From Methylocaldum sp002005105 (lineage in GTDB: Bacteria; Pseudomonadota; Gammaproteobacteria; Methylococcales; Methylococcaceae), in contig NZ_CP194902.1 of assembly GCF_051027545.1 (NCBI RefSeq), forward strand, positions 4,836,001 through 4,900,000: a stretch of DNA of 64,000 nucleotides, given 5' to 3'. The notes under the pieces were generated by a model. The model saw only the letters and a list, made by a program, of their open reading frames with translations. It made no database searches and was not told the DNA's origin. Made by a program: the position numbers and the translations under genes. Positions 26,769 through 36,019 of the stretch are shown here, piece by piece. Within the stretch, counting starts at the first letter, position 1. Every line of letters starts with the position of its first letter.

Positions 26769-28271
26769 TTGACGCACGCACACAGCATATTGGACCGGCG
26801 TCGGGCCGGCATTCTTCTGCATATCACGTCCCTGCCCGGCAGTCTCGGGAACGGGGACTTGGGTCAAAACGCTTATCGATTCGTCGATTTTCTGGCTGAC
26901 TGCGGCATAAGCGTCTGGCAAACGCTTCCGATTAATCCGACCCATGCCGATGGCTCACCCTACCAGTGCTTGTCGGCCCATGCCGGCAATCCGCTGATGA
27001 TAGATCTTAAATGGCTGTCTGATCGCGGCTGGCTACCGGCGCCGCCGGATTCTATCGGCGAAATCTCGGTCGCCGATTATCGATTTCGTTGCCTAAAACA
27101 GGCCTTCGGCTCCTTCCAAGCATGCTTGCAAAGCGAATACCGCACTGCTTATGACGAATTCGTTAAAAAGCAGAACTGGTGGCTATCGGATTATGCGCTG
27201 TTCATTGCTCTACGCGAGGAACTCGGCAGCAAGGCATGGCAGGAATGGCCCAACGCCATTCGGGACCGAGAGCCAGCCGCGCTGGAAGCTGCCCGATTAC
27301 GTCTGGCGGATCGCATCGCTCAGGTTGAATTCGAGCAATTCGTTTTTTTCGAGCAATGGACGGAGTTAAGACGCTATGCCAAGCAGAGAGCAGTCATGTT
27401 GTTCGGCGACATGCCGATATTCGTCGCCGGCGACAGCGCCGAGGTGTGGGCCTGTCGAGAATGTTTCGATTTGACCGAGACCGGTTATGCCCGCGTCGTG
27501 GCCGGAGTGCCGCCCGACTATTTTTCGGCTACCGGCCAACGCTGGGGAAATCCTCACTATAACTGGGAGCACATGAAAGCGACCGGCTTCCGCTGGTGGC
27601 TGGATCGATTCCGGAGTCAGTTGGCGCTTTACGACTGGGTACGCATCGACCACTTCCGAGGTTTCGAAGCATACTGGGAGATACCGGCCGAATCCGAAAC
27701 GGCGATTCACGGCCGCTGGGTGAAGGCTCCGGGCGACGCCCTGCTGGAAACGGTATTCGCCACGCTCAACGGCTCGGGCTTACCCTTGGTTGCAGAGAAC
27801 CTGGGCATTATCACACCCGAGGTGGAAGCGCTTCGCAACCGGTTTGATATTCCGGGCATGCTGATACTGCAATTCGCCTTTGACGGGGGCGACGATAATC
27901 CTTATCTGCCCCATAACCACACCGAGAACAACGTGGTCTACACGGGGACTCACGATAACGACACGACGTTATCCTGGTACGAAAACTTGTCGGAGGAACA
28001 GCGTCATCGTGTTTCCGAATACCTACTTGATCATTGCGGGGATAACAAAGTGGGAATGCCGCAAAGCCTCGTTCGATGCGCGCTCGCGTCTGTGGCGAGA
28101 TTAGCGGTAATACCGATGCAGGATGTCCTGGAATTGGGTCATGGACATCGCATGAATACGCCCGGAACGATCGCCGACAATTGGCAATGGCGTTTTTCTT
28201 GGGAGCAGCTTACAGAGCATAAGGCAGAAAAACTGGCTGAGTGGGTCCGCGATCATGGGCGCTGCTGCTAG
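26769..28271 (+). CDS. malQ: 4-alpha-glucanotransferase (amylomaltase)
   Basis: GH77 enzyme of 500 residues that moves alpha-1,4-glucan segments between chains and recycles short maltodextrins from glycogen breakdown. Family motifs are present: GILLHITSLPG at the N-terminus, GDMPIFVAGDSAEVWA, DWVRIDHFRGF (nucleophile Asp), VAENLGIITPEV (acid Glu) and YTGTHDNDT. The start is TTG 26769, placed by the ribosome site aaggtgggg; no ATG fits before the conserved block. It completes the glycogen locus. It is separated from glgC by 426 bases and so may have its own promoter. Confidence 0.95.
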   Translation: MTHAHSILDRRRAGILLHITSLPGSLGNGDLGQNAYRFVDFLADCGISVWQTLPINPTHADGSPYQCLSAHAGNPLMIDLKWLSDRGWLPAPPDSIGEISVADYRFRCLKQAFGSFQACLQSEYRTAYDEFVKKQNWWLSDYALFIALREELGSKAWQEWPNAIRDREPAALEAARLRLADRIAQVEFEQFVFFEQWTELRRYAKQRAVMLFGDMPIFVAGDSAEVWACRECFDLTETGYARVVAGVPPDYFSATGQRWGNPHYNWEHMKATGFRWWLDRFRSQLALYDWVRIDHFRGFEAYWEIPAESETAIHGRWVKAPGDALLETVFATLNGSGLPLVAENLGIITPEVEALRNRFDIPGMLILQFAFDGGDDNPYLPHNHTENNVVYTGTHDNDTTLSWYENLSEEQRHRVSEYLLDHCGDNKVGMPQSLVRCALASVARLAVIPMQDVLELGHGHRMNTPGTIADNWQWRFSWEQLTEHKAEKLAEWVRDHGRCC

Positions 28272-28374
28272 CCGTCCGACACAAAGCTGATTTGGAGTTG
28301 ACCGACAACGCCCCGCGCGCAACGTATTGTACGCGACGAGAGATTAAGTAGACGGGTTTGAAAATGGCCAAAAG

Positions 28375-28453
28375 AAGCTTTGTTGCATAAGTCCGGTGAG
28401 GGCTAGGCCGCAACTACGGCTGATTTTCTCAACCTCCTTACGCAACAAAGCTT
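28375..28453. mobile_element. 79-bp inverted-repeat remnant with IS5/IS903-like ends
   Basis: Bases 28375-28391 (aagctttgttgcataag) and 28437-28453 are inverted copies matching at 16 of 17 positions. The end sequence resembles the terminal repeats of IS5/IS903-type elements (ctttgttg core). Only 45 bases lie between the ends, so no transposase can be encoded. It may be a solo, deleted copy or a tiny non-autonomous element. No certain target duplication is visible. Confidence 0.5.
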
Positions 28454-28545
28454 AGCGATCAGATGCTCCTCCGAGCCGTTATTTTTTCCTCCGGTTTTAG
28501 CGCTTGCCTTGCAGGTATTGGCTCCTGCTTCAGCGGCAAAATTTC

Positions 28546-28713
28546 CTAGGGTTTTGCGTTCTCGATCTGTTTCTCGATTTGTGCCCTTGTTTCCTCATAG
28601 GCCTTGGCGGGCACGCTTTCCATTTCCCTGCTCTTCAACAGGAAAACGCCGACAACAGTCGCTATGATGATACCGCCGATGTAGAGCCAGAAATTGTCTT
28701 TTTCTTGTTCCAT
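28546..28713 (-). CDS. Small single-span membrane protein, unknown
   Basis: A 55-residue product with one hydrophobic span (FWLYIGGIIIATVVGVFLL) followed by a charged, helical tail rich in Glu and Lys (EETRAQIEKQIENAK). The start at 28713 was chosen because gaggtaag precedes it at good spacing; a 68-residue form from 28752 is possible. The amphipathic tail could form a short coiled coil at the cytoplasmic face. I do not recognise a family. It stands alone between malQ and the phosphatase gene, so context gives no job for it. Confidence 0.55.
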   Translation of the reverse strand: MEQEKDNFWLYIGGIIIATVVGVFLLKSREMESVPAKAYEETRAQIEKQIENAKP

Positions 28714-28935
28714 CTTTCTTACCTCAACAAAACTCTTTGGTTTGTGACACAACGCTCCCTGACATCAAGAGCGTCCATGACGACGTAACTCGGTTACGCC
28801 CGCTGGTGGAAACCCGCGCTAGAGCCGATTACCACGCAACGGGACACTATTCTATGAGCGTTAATAATGATGTTCAAGATTGTAGCCTTGACTTTTTAGG
28901 GGCGTGACACGAATTAGGCTTTCAACCCTCTCGTT

Positions 28936-29430
28936 TTACGTAACTTTGTTGTCGTTCAAAGACTCGTGTAAGTACGCGAATACTCCCTCCGCTGCCCGTT
29001 CTATCATCTCTCGCACCCGGTAAAAAACGATTTCTTCCCCATGATATGGGTCGGGAACATCACGTGTCTTGAACTGAGGCGCAAAGTCTAGAAGATACCG
29101 AATCTTGTGGATGTGGGCTCTCGGACAAATAAACCGCAGCGCGTCGTAATTTTCTGCATCCATCACCAAAATGTGGTGGAACCTCTGAAAATCCGCGAGC
29201 AAAATCCTCCTTGAGCGTAAACCGCTGATATCGATCCTCCGCTCCAACATGGCCCGCTGAGCTCGCGGATCGGGTGGGCGCCCCAAATAGTGAGCATGGG
29301 TTCCGGCCGAGTCTATGAATATCTTGTCCGTGTAACCGGCATTCTTCACCAGTTCTCTTAGGGCTCCCTCGGCCATCGGAGACCGGCATATATTAGCCAT
29401 ACAACAAAACAGGACGTTGACTTTGTTCAT
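28936..29430 (-). CDS. Low-molecular-weight protein-tyrosine-phosphatase family protein
   Basis: A 164-residue protein with the phosphatase loop CMANICRS (Cys10 to Arg16, the CX5R signature) and the C-terminal general-acid motif DPYHG. An alanine stands where most members have glycine in the loop; this variant occurs in the family. The start at 29430 (MNKVNVLFCC) puts the loop at the normal place; a 202-residue frame from 29544 would run into the permease gene. Such phosphatases often act on tyrosine kinases of polysaccharide export (Wzb type) or on arginine phosphate. The EpsG-like kinase lies about 26 kb away, so a link is possible but not shown. It lies 70 bases downstream of an ABC-2 permease gene. 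Confidence 0.9.
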   Translation of the reverse strand: MNKVNVLFCCMANICRSPMAEGALRELVKNAGYTDKIFIDSAGTHAHYLGRPPDPRAQRAMLERRIDISGLRSRRILLADFQRFHHILVMDAENYDALRFICPRAHIHKIRYLLDFAPQFKTRDVPDPYHGEEIVFYRVREMIERAAEGVFAYLHESLNDNKVT

Positions 29431-29500
29431 TGTTTGCGGTCGCTCCGGAAAATGGAGCTTCAGGTACTTAGGACGGTTCCAGGCTATCGCGACAGCCCAC

Positions 29501-30298
29501 TCATTCCCCCATTTGCAACAATAGGCCGCGTTTACGGGCGACATGAAAGGCGAAAAGATAAAGAGCGAAACCGATCAAGAGGTAAATCAGGTTCAACAGA
29601 ACGGCCATCCAAAACGAATCGAGAGAAAAAACATGATCTCGCACAACGGCACGCATACCTTCGAAGACATGGCTGGAGGGTAACAGCAAAGCAATTTTTT
29701 GCAGCCAATCGGGAAGCACGGAAATTGGATAATAAATCCCGCTGAGCGGCGCAACTGCAAAAATCACGGCCCAAGCCAGACTTTCCGCTCCTAGTCCGTA
29801 ACGCAATACGAGCGCGACCACCATCAACCCGATAGCCCATCCCATGACGAGCAGGTTTGCAAAAAACGCCACGAGCGGAAGCCCCATATCGAAAATCGAG
29901 TACCGATACAGAACGACCGCCAGACCCGCTGCCGCCCCGACGCCGATCGAGGTTCTCAAAAAACTGACCGTCAACAAGGCCATGACCAATTCGTAAGGAC
30001 GCAACGGACTGACGAACAAATGCCCGAGGTTTCGGGAATACATCTCTTCGAAAAAGACTACGGAAACACCTAATTGGGCACGAAACAACACATCCCAGAG
30101 TAGAACGGCGCCTATCAACAATCCCGCAGCCTGGGCCACCCATTCACTGTGGCCGACGAAGAATTGGTTGATAAACCCCCACAAAATCATCTGCATGGTC
30201 GGCCAATAAATGAGCTCGATCAACCGAGGCCAGGAGCTGCGCATCAAATACAGATAGCGCATGACCAAGGCGAAAACACGTTGCAAGCTCATATACAT
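29501..30298 (-). CDS. ABC-2 type transporter permease
   Basis: Inner-membrane permease of 265 residues with about six membrane segments and the ABC-2 pattern, for example FINQFFVG at the first loop, FLRTSIGVGAAAG in the core and GIYYPISVLPDWLQKIALLLP near the end. The family exports drugs, polysaccharides or lipids. The start could be ATG 30298 or the second ATG six bases on. It follows its ATPase gene by 14 bases and precedes the phosphatase gene by 70 bases, so the three may be one operon. The substrate is unknown. Confidence 0.9.
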   Translation of the reverse strand: MYMSLQRVFALVMRYLYLMRSSWPRLIELIYWPTMQMILWGFINQFFVGHSEWVAQAAGLLIGAVLLWDVLFRAQLGVSVVFFEEMYSRNLGHLFVSPLRPYELVMALLTVSFLRTSIGVGAAAGLAVVLYRYSIFDMGLPLVAFFANLLVMGWAIGLMVVALVLRYGLGAESLAWAVIFAVAPLSGIYYPISVLPDWLQKIALLLPSSHVFEGMRAVVRDHVFSLDSFWMAVLLNLIYLLIGFALYLFAFHVARKRGLLLQMGE

Positions 30299-30312
30299 GT
30301 ATACACGCTACA

Positions 30313-31056
30313 CTAAGCGGACTGGCGATCTTGGTCGCGCGCGATATCGATGAAAACCTGCTCCAGACTGTCTCGTCCGTATTTCTGCACCAGCATCGCG
30401 GGCGTATCCCGATCTACGATACGCCCTTGCTTGAGAATCAAGACGTTATCGCATAGCCGCTCCACCTCCTGCATATTATGGGAAGCGAGCAGAACTGTGG
30501 CCCCGGATTTTTCCTGATAGGCTTTCAGCAAGGTTCGGACCGTATCCGCCGAAGCCGGGTCCAGGGAAGCAGTCGGCTCGTCCATCAGCAACACTTCGGG
30601 CTCGTTCAAGAGCGCTTTGGCTAAGGCGACGCGGGTACGCTGCCCGGCCGAAAGGGAACCGTAGGCGCGGTTCATCAATGCTTCTAGATCGAAACGCTCC
30701 GCAAGAGACCGCAAGCACGCGGCTCGATGCCGAACGCCGTAGAGACGGGCATAAACGTCGAGATTCTGTTTCACCGTAAGCCGATGCGGCAAATCGACGT
30801 AGGGAGAGGTAAAATTCATGCGGGACAGCGCGGGATACCGATTCTTGATCATATCCACGCCCATGATCCGAATACTCCCAGAAGATGGCAACAAGAGTCC
30901 CAACAACATCGCCAGAGTGGTCGTCTTTCCTGCTCCATTGCCGCCGAGTAAGGCACAAGTGCTTGCTTCCGGTACCGCGAAAGAAATTCCGTCCACAGCC
31001 GTCACCGAGCCAAAGCGCTTGTTAAGACCACGAACCTCGATGGCGGGAGCCCGCAT
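30313..31056 (-). CDS. ABC transporter ATP-binding protein
   Basis: ATPase of 247 residues paired with the ABC-2 permease. Walker A (GGNGAGKTT), signature LSAGQRTRVALAKAL and Walker B (VLLMDEPTASLDP) are all intact, and the H-loop histidine is in LLASHNMQEVE. The arrangement is the usual two-gene export type. It is divergent from the NUDIX gene over about 120 bases, where a shared regulatory region is likely; no clear promoter was seen. Confidence 0.94.
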   Translation of the reverse strand: MRAPAIEVRGLNKRFGSVTAVDGISFAVPEASTCALLGGNGAGKTTTLAMLLGLLLPSSGSIRIMGVDMIKNRYPALSRMNFTSPYVDLPHRLTVKQNLDVYARLYGVRHRAACLRSLAERFDLEALMNRAYGSLSAGQRTRVALAKALLNEPEVLLMDEPTASLDPASADTVRTLLKAYQEKSGATVLLASHNMQEVERLCDNVLILKQGRIVDRDTPAMLVQKYGRDSLEQVFIDIARDQDRQSA

Positions 31057-31177
31057 AAACTTCTCCTCTACCGAATGATCTCGTATCGCACAATGAATCC
31101 GCCTAATCGATACGCACCGGCTCTACTCGCCGGTTCGCCAACGCCTCGGACGCGGACTTTAGCGCATTACCGCTAGA

Positions 31178-31690
31178 ATGACGCCTCCGGAGCCGGACAT
31201 CACCTCTACAAGGTGCGGACCACCTCAATCGGCCGTCGGCGTTGGTGCTGTCGTTTTTGATGCATCCGAGCGAGTTCTTCTGATCCGCAGAGGAAAACAA
31301 CCCGCCTTGGGACTGTGGTCGATTCCGGGCGGTAAACAGGAACCCGGCGAGACGCTCGTCCAATGCTGCCGGCGCGAGATACTGGAAGAAACCGGGATCG
31401 AGGCAGAGCTGGGCCCCGTAATTGCTCTGGTCGAGCGGATGATCGGCGAGTTTCATTATGTCATCGTCGATTTTGTCGCAACGTTGAAAGATCCGGAGAG
31501 CTTCACACCAAAGCCCGCCACCGATGTTTCGGACGCCCGCTGGGTGACAGTCGCCGATTTGAAGCACTATTCCCTGGTGGAAGGTCTGGAACGGGTTATT
31601 CGAATCGCCCTCGATAGCTTACACTCTGGTTTCGCTGTGGGCTTAATCGATGCCGACGGAAGCGGCCGCGACTTCTTGCCCTTTATCTAA
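31178..31690 (+). CDS. NUDIX hydrolase
   Basis: A 170-residue protein with a full NUDIX box, GGKQEPGETLVQCCRREI followed by LEETGI, in the order GX5EX7REUXEEXGU. It would hydrolyse a nucleoside diphosphate derivative linked to another group. The C-terminal half (VIVDFVATLKDPESFTPK, then SDARWVTVADLKHYSL) resembles ADP-ribose or MutT-like members, but the substrate is not decidable. It stands alone between divergent ABC genes and the convergent lptG, with a 14-base gap. Confidence 0.92.
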   Translation: MTPPEPDITSTRCGPPQSAVGVGAVVFDASERVLLIRRGKQPALGLWSIPGGKQEPGETLVQCCRREILEETGIEAELGPVIALVERMIGEFHYVIVDFVATLKDPESFTPKPATDVSDARWVTVADLKHYSLVEGLERVIRIALDSLHSGFAVGLIDADGSGRDFLPFI

Positions 31691-31704
31691 CCCACATCTC
31701 CAAT

Positions 31705-32775
31705 CTAAGTTAGGCGAAGCCGGAAAATCGCGACCAAAGCACCCGTGAGCGCCAGCACTGTCGGAAAGAAAGCCGCAAATATCGGATTCATCTCATAAAT
31801 CAGCCCCAAGTGACCGAAAGTGCGGTCAAACAAATAAAAACCCAACCCGATGACGACGCCTACCACGATACGCTGCCCCGTGCCGACTTCTCGCCGCACC
31901 GGCAGTACAAAAGGGGCGGCTACGAGCAGCATGACCAGAGTAACCGCCGGGTTCACGATTCTTCCCCAGAATGCCAGTTCGACGAACGCCGATTGCTGTT
32001 CGTTCTCCTTCAGATACCGGATGTATCTCGCCAGTTCGTAAGCCGATAGGTTTTCCGGACTGATCACGAACGCATTCAGCAGATTCGGTGCTAGCACCGA
32101 AGACCAATCAGCATACGCCTTTTGCTCGGTGACGATTCCGTCGGCTAGAAATTGGCTCTCGAAAATATTATCCAATCGCCACTGCTTCCCATCGTAAACG
32201 GCTTTGTCGGCATGCGTGGCCGAATGGAGTTTCTCTGTCCCATCCAGTTTGAAGATATTGATATCGCCCAAGTTTTCGGGCCGTTCGATTTGGCGGATAT
32301 TGATGAATACATCGCCGTCCCGCACCCAAAATCCATACTTCGTTCTCGATGCGATCTGCTTTTGCAATGCGGTAGCCTTAAGCGTATGCGCCGCACGCTC
32401 CGCTACCGGAGCGATGTATTCGCCGATTCCGAGCGAAATGAAAACCAGCATCATGCCCCCCGCCAGCACTGCCCCGATGATGTGCAGACGTGAGGCTCCA
32501 GCGGCCTGCATGGCCACCAGCTCCCGATTGTTGGCCAAGGCTCCCAAGGTTACCAGGCTTCCGACCAATGCCGCGGAAGGCATCAGCTCGTAAAAATTGC
32601 GAGGCGAGGTCAGGATCAGATACTGAACGATACTCGCCAGGCCGTAATTCCCCTGCCCCAGATCGCCCAATTCATCCGCAAAGGTGAAAAAATTGAGGAG
32701 CGCCAACAATATCAACACGGCGATCAGCGATCCCTTGACCACTTCTCCTGCAATATACCGGCTCAGCGTTCTCAT
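31705..32775 (-). CDS. lptG: LPS export permease LptG
   Basis: Inner-membrane component of the LptB2FG machine, which extracts lipopolysaccharide from the inner membrane for transport to the cell surface; 356 residues. It has the first membrane helices (LSRYIAGEVVKGSLIAVLILLALL and PSAALVGSLVTLGALANN), a large periplasmic beta-jellyroll region and the C-terminal membrane helices with QRIVVGVVIGLGFYLFDRTFG. It overlaps lptF by four bases. LptG is normally essential in gammaproteobacteria; the ATPase LptB is not in this window. Confidence 0.96.
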   Translation of the reverse strand: MRTLSRYIAGEVVKGSLIAVLILLALLNFFTFADELGDLGQGNYGLASIVQYLILTSPRNFYELMPSAALVGSLVTLGALANNRELVAMQAAGASRLHIIGAVLAGGMMLVFISLGIGEYIAPVAERAAHTLKATALQKQIASRTKYGFWVRDGDVFINIRQIERPENLGDINIFKLDGTEKLHSATHADKAVYDGKQWRLDNIFESQFLADGIVTEQKAYADWSSVLAPNLLNAFVISPENLSAYELARYIRYLKENEQQSAFVELAFWGRIVNPAVTLVMLLVAAPFVLPVRREVGTGQRIVVGVVIGLGFYLFDRTFGHLGLIYEMNPIFAAFFPTVLALTGALVAIFRLRLT

Positions 32776-33914
32776 AACCCGACCTTTTCCCTGGCTACCT
32801 GAACGATCCAGCTAAAGCCGAGATTTCGAATGAACAAGACCCCGGTAATGATGAGCAAAAAGAAATAAACGCCGGAATAGCTCAGCCAAAGCGGTATCTT
32901 CTCGGTCATCAGAAGACCCTGAGTAATCTTTTGAGCATTCTCGTAAACGATATAAATCAGAAAGGCCGTAAACACGTTCCCGTAGACACCGCTACGCGGC
33001 GCGATTTTCGCGAGCGGAACGGCCAAAAAGCTCAGAAAGAGCACGCCGAACGGCACTGCCAAACGTTTCTGCAGCTCCGCCAACTCCCGTGGCGTATGCG
33101 AATACCACAGCACCATGCTATCCGACGCTTCGCGCTTGAGCGATGCCGTCTCACCCTCTGGACCATCGATGCGCACCGCGTATTCCTCAAACTCGCTGAT
33201 AATAAAATCAGCTCGTCCGGGTATTCCTTGATAACGGCGGCCTTGCTGCAAAACGACGAAATGCTCGTTCAACTCGTTTCTTCTTAGATGGCCGCTCTCG
33301 GCGATCACTACGCCGGTTTTGTCCCGCTGCCGGCTTTGCACGAAGATCTTGTGCATGGAGTTGTCTTCGTTCAACTCCTCCGCATACAACACGACGTCGC
33401 CCTGGCTGAATTCGTTGAAACGTCCCGGTTTTATACCGCGTATGTCGGCACTTTTCTCGTCCTTCTTCATAAGCGCCTGGGCCTGTCGCTCGGACCACGG
33501 CATGACCTGCAGCGCCAATACGGCGGCAATGAGAGTCACCGGCAACACCATCCAGCTCATCGCCCGATAAATGCGGCTCAACCCCACCCCGCTCGATGCC
33601 AGCACCGACATCTCCTGGTCCCGATACATGCGCCCCAACACAGTCAAGGTTGCCATGAACAATGAAGCCGGAAGCAACTGGGCGGTTGCCGACAGGATTT
33701 TGAGCCCGAGCAGTTGAAATATGGTTTCGCCTGACAATTCGCCTTCGATGGCTTTGGCGAGAATACTCAGAAATTTGCGGCTGACGATGATCGTGACCAA
33801 AACGCCGAGAACGGCCCCTAAGGTCTTGGCGAGTTCCGCCGCCACCATCCGGTCGAGCACCGAGATGATCGGAGGGCGTCTCCATTGAAGCGGTTTAAAA
33901 GGGTGGGGTTTCAT
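32772..33914 (-). CDS. lptF: LPS export permease LptF
   Basis: Partner of LptG in lipopolysaccharide extraction; 380 residues with the paired membrane helices (LGAVLGVLVTIIVSRKFL, LLPASLFMATLTVLGRMYRDQEM), a periplasmic jellyroll and two C-terminal helices. It is first in the lptFG pair and divergent from pepA, the common gammaproteobacterial arrangement. The 89-base gap to pepA must contain both promoters. Confidence 0.96.
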   Translation of the reverse strand: MKPHPFKPLQWRRPPIISVLDRMVAAELAKTLGAVLGVLVTIIVSRKFLSILAKAIEGELSGETIFQLLGLKILSATAQLLPASLFMATLTVLGRMYRDQEMSVLASSGVGLSRIYRAMSWMVLPVTLIAAVLALQVMPWSERQAQALMKKDEKSADIRGIKPGRFNEFSQGDVVLYAEELNEDNSMHKIFVQSRQRDKTGVVIAESGHLRRNELNEHFVVLQQGRRYQGIPGRADFIISEFEEYAVRIDGPEGETASLKREASDSMVLWYSHTPRELAELQKRLAVPFGVLFLSFLAVPLAKIAPRSGVYGNVFTAFLIYIVYENAQKITQGLLMTEKIPLWLSYSGVYFFLLIITGVLFIRNLGFSWIVQVAREKVGL

Positions 33915-34003
33915 AATAAGCTTTAACGATTCGAGGCCCTCCCTTGAAAATTGCGGTCAATTACGACAATCCATCCCTTAAGCAATAAGCCACAAATTCT
34001 ACC

Positions 34004-35491
34004 ATGGACTATTCGGCAAAATGTGAATCGCTCATCAAGCTTAGCGCCAACTGCGCAGTTCTAGGCTTCCACCAGAAACGAAAACTGACCGCCGCAGGCA
34101 GCGGGTTGGACGAACACTTGGGAGGCTTGATCTCCAGGCTCCTCAAGCGCGACGACGTCGAAGGAAAAGTCGGCGACGTTCTATTGATAAACCATATCCC
34201 CGAAAGCGACATAGAACGTATTTTGCTCGTCGGTCTCGGCAAGAAGGGAGAATTGGCCCCCGCCGCCTACCGCAAGGTTTTGGCCGCAGCGGCGAAATCG
34301 CTGAAAGATTCGGGGGCAAAACTTGCCGTGAGCCTTCTCCACGAAGCCGAGGTCGAAGGGTACGATCTGGCTTGGAAAATCCGGCAAGCCGTGGAGGTAT
34401 TGGAAGGAAACCTATACAAATTCACGCGCTTGAAAAAAGAGGCGGACGATAAGCCGCAACGCCTATCCAAACTCCAATTCCTGCTCGACAGCGAGGATCA
34501 ATCGGCCGAAGCCAAACTGGGCATCAGACAAGGCTTGGCCATCGCCAACGGCATGAACATCGCGAGGGATCTGGCCAATCTGCCCGGCAACATCTGCACG
34601 CCGACCTATCTGGCGGAACAAGCCGAGCAAATCGGGAGAAGCCGGAAAATCAAGGTGCGAATATTCGACGAGTCCGATCTCGAAGCTTTGAGCATGGGTG
34701 CCTTTCTGTCCGTCTCCAAAGGCAGCGAGCAGCCTGCCAGGCTCATCGTCATGGAATATTCCGGCGCTTCGTCGAAAGCCAAGCCTTTCGTTCTGATCGG
34801 CAAGGGACTCACTTTCGACGCCGGCGGCATTTCGCTGAAACCGGCCGCCAACATGGATGAAATGAAATACGACATGTGCGGCGGCGCGAGCGTGATCGGC
34901 GCGCTCTCGGCGATAGCCGAGCTCGAATTGCCGCTCAATGTGGTGGGATTGATCCCGGCTTCCGAAAACCTCCCGGACGGCAAAGCCAATAAGCCGGGCG
35001 ACATCGTCACCAGCATGTCCGGCCTTACCGTCGAAATCCTGAATACCGATGCCGAAGGCCGTTTGCTGCTGTGCGACGCGCTAACCTACGCCAAGAAATA
35101 CGAGCCGGCCGCCGTGATCGACGTCGCGACCTTGACCGGAGCCTGCATCGTCGCTTTGGGCCGTCATCCGAGCGGCTTGATGAGCAATAACGAAGGTCTA
35201 GCCCAAGCGCTGACGGAAGCCGGCGAAAAAGCCTGGGACCGGGTATGGCGCCTGCCGCTTTGGGACGAATATCAGGAGCAGCTCAAGTCCAAGTTCGCCG
35301 ATCTCGCGAATATCGGTGGCCCCGACGGCGGCACGATCACGGCCGGCTGTTTCCTGTCCCGCTTCGCCAAGGACTATCCGTGGGCTCACGTCGACATCGC
35401 CGGAACCGCCTGGAGAACCGGCAATGAAAAAGGCGCGACCGGACGCCCTGTGCCGCTGCTGGTGCAGTATCTGATCGACCAAGCGCGATGA
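34004..35491 (+). CDS. pepA: Leucyl aminopeptidase PepA
   Basis: Cytosolic M17 two-metal aminopeptidase of 495 residues that removes N-terminal residues from peptides; in Escherichia coli PepA also binds DNA. The C-terminal catalytic domain carries GKGLTFDAGGISLKPA (metal Lys and Asp), the signature NTDAEGRLLL and the conserved MSNNEGLAQ block. It overlaps holC by four bases and sits in the usual lptF-pepA-holC-valS order. All catalytic residues are present. Confidence 0.97.
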   Translation: MDYSAKCESLIKLSANCAVLGFHQKRKLTAAGSGLDEHLGGLISRLLKRDDVEGKVGDVLLINHIPESDIERILLVGLGKKGELAPAAYRKVLAAAAKSLKDSGAKLAVSLLHEAEVEGYDLAWKIRQAVEVLEGNLYKFTRLKKEADDKPQRLSKLQFLLDSEDQSAEAKLGIRQGLAIANGMNIARDLANLPGNICTPTYLAEQAEQIGRSRKIKVRIFDESDLEALSMGAFLSVSKGSEQPARLIVMEYSGASSKAKPFVLIGKGLTFDAGGISLKPAANMDEMKYDMCGGASVIGALSAIAELELPLNVVGLIPASENLPDGKANKPGDIVTSMSGLTVEILNTDAEGRLLLCDALTYAKKYEPAAVIDVATLTGACIVALGRHPSGLMSNNEGLAQALTEAGEKAWDRVWRLPLWDEYQEQLKSKFADLANIGGPDGGTITAGCFLSRFAKDYPWAHVDIAGTAWRTGNEKGATGRPVPLLVQYLIDQAR

Positions 35492-35928
35492 CCCGGATCG
35501 ATTTCTACGTGCTGCCCACCGGAGATGCTCACAGCCGCCGCTTGATGGCCTGCCGTCTTACCGAGAAGGCCATCAAGCAAGACCTCACGGTTTTCGTTTA
35601 TGCCGCTTCGGAAGAGGAAGAACGGGTGCTAGACGATTTGCTATGGACATTCCGGCAAGGCAGTTTCGTCGCCCACGAACGGCTCGATGCCTCCGCAGCC
35701 CAAGCCGAAACGCCGGTGCTCATCGGACACCGGAGCTCACCGCAGGCTGCCAAGAACGTACTGATCAATTTGAGTGCCGAAATACCGCCCGATCTCGACC
35801 GATTCGAGCGTCTGGTCGAACTTGTCGACCAGGACGAAACGGTAAAACAGGCGGGCCGCCGCCGATACCGGTTCTATACGGATCAAGGCCATACCATTCA
35901 GACGCATCGCTTGGATAGCTCCGACTGA
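35488..35928 (+). CDS. holC: DNA polymerase III chi subunit
   Basis: A 146-residue protein of the HolC family, which links the clamp-loader complex to single-stranded DNA-binding protein. The start MTRIDFYVLPTG and the segment ACRLTEKAIKQDLTVFVYAASEEEE match the family pattern. The gene is translationally coupled to pepA (ATGA) and precedes valS, as in many gammaproteobacteria. I read nothing odd in it. Confidence 0.93.
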   Translation: MTRIDFYVLPTGDAHSRRLMACRLTEKAIKQDLTVFVYAASEEEERVLDDLLWTFRQGSFVAHERLDASAAQAETPVLIGHRSSPQAAKNVLINLSAEIPPDLDRFERLVELVDQDETVKQAGRRRYRFYTDQGHTIQTHRLDSSD

Positions 35929-36019
35929 AGCCTCGATCAGCTAAGTTTTCAATATAATTCGAGATCGATCGTCTTGCGCCAATCCCGCGATTGGCCATCC
36001 CTAAACAACAGAACACGTC

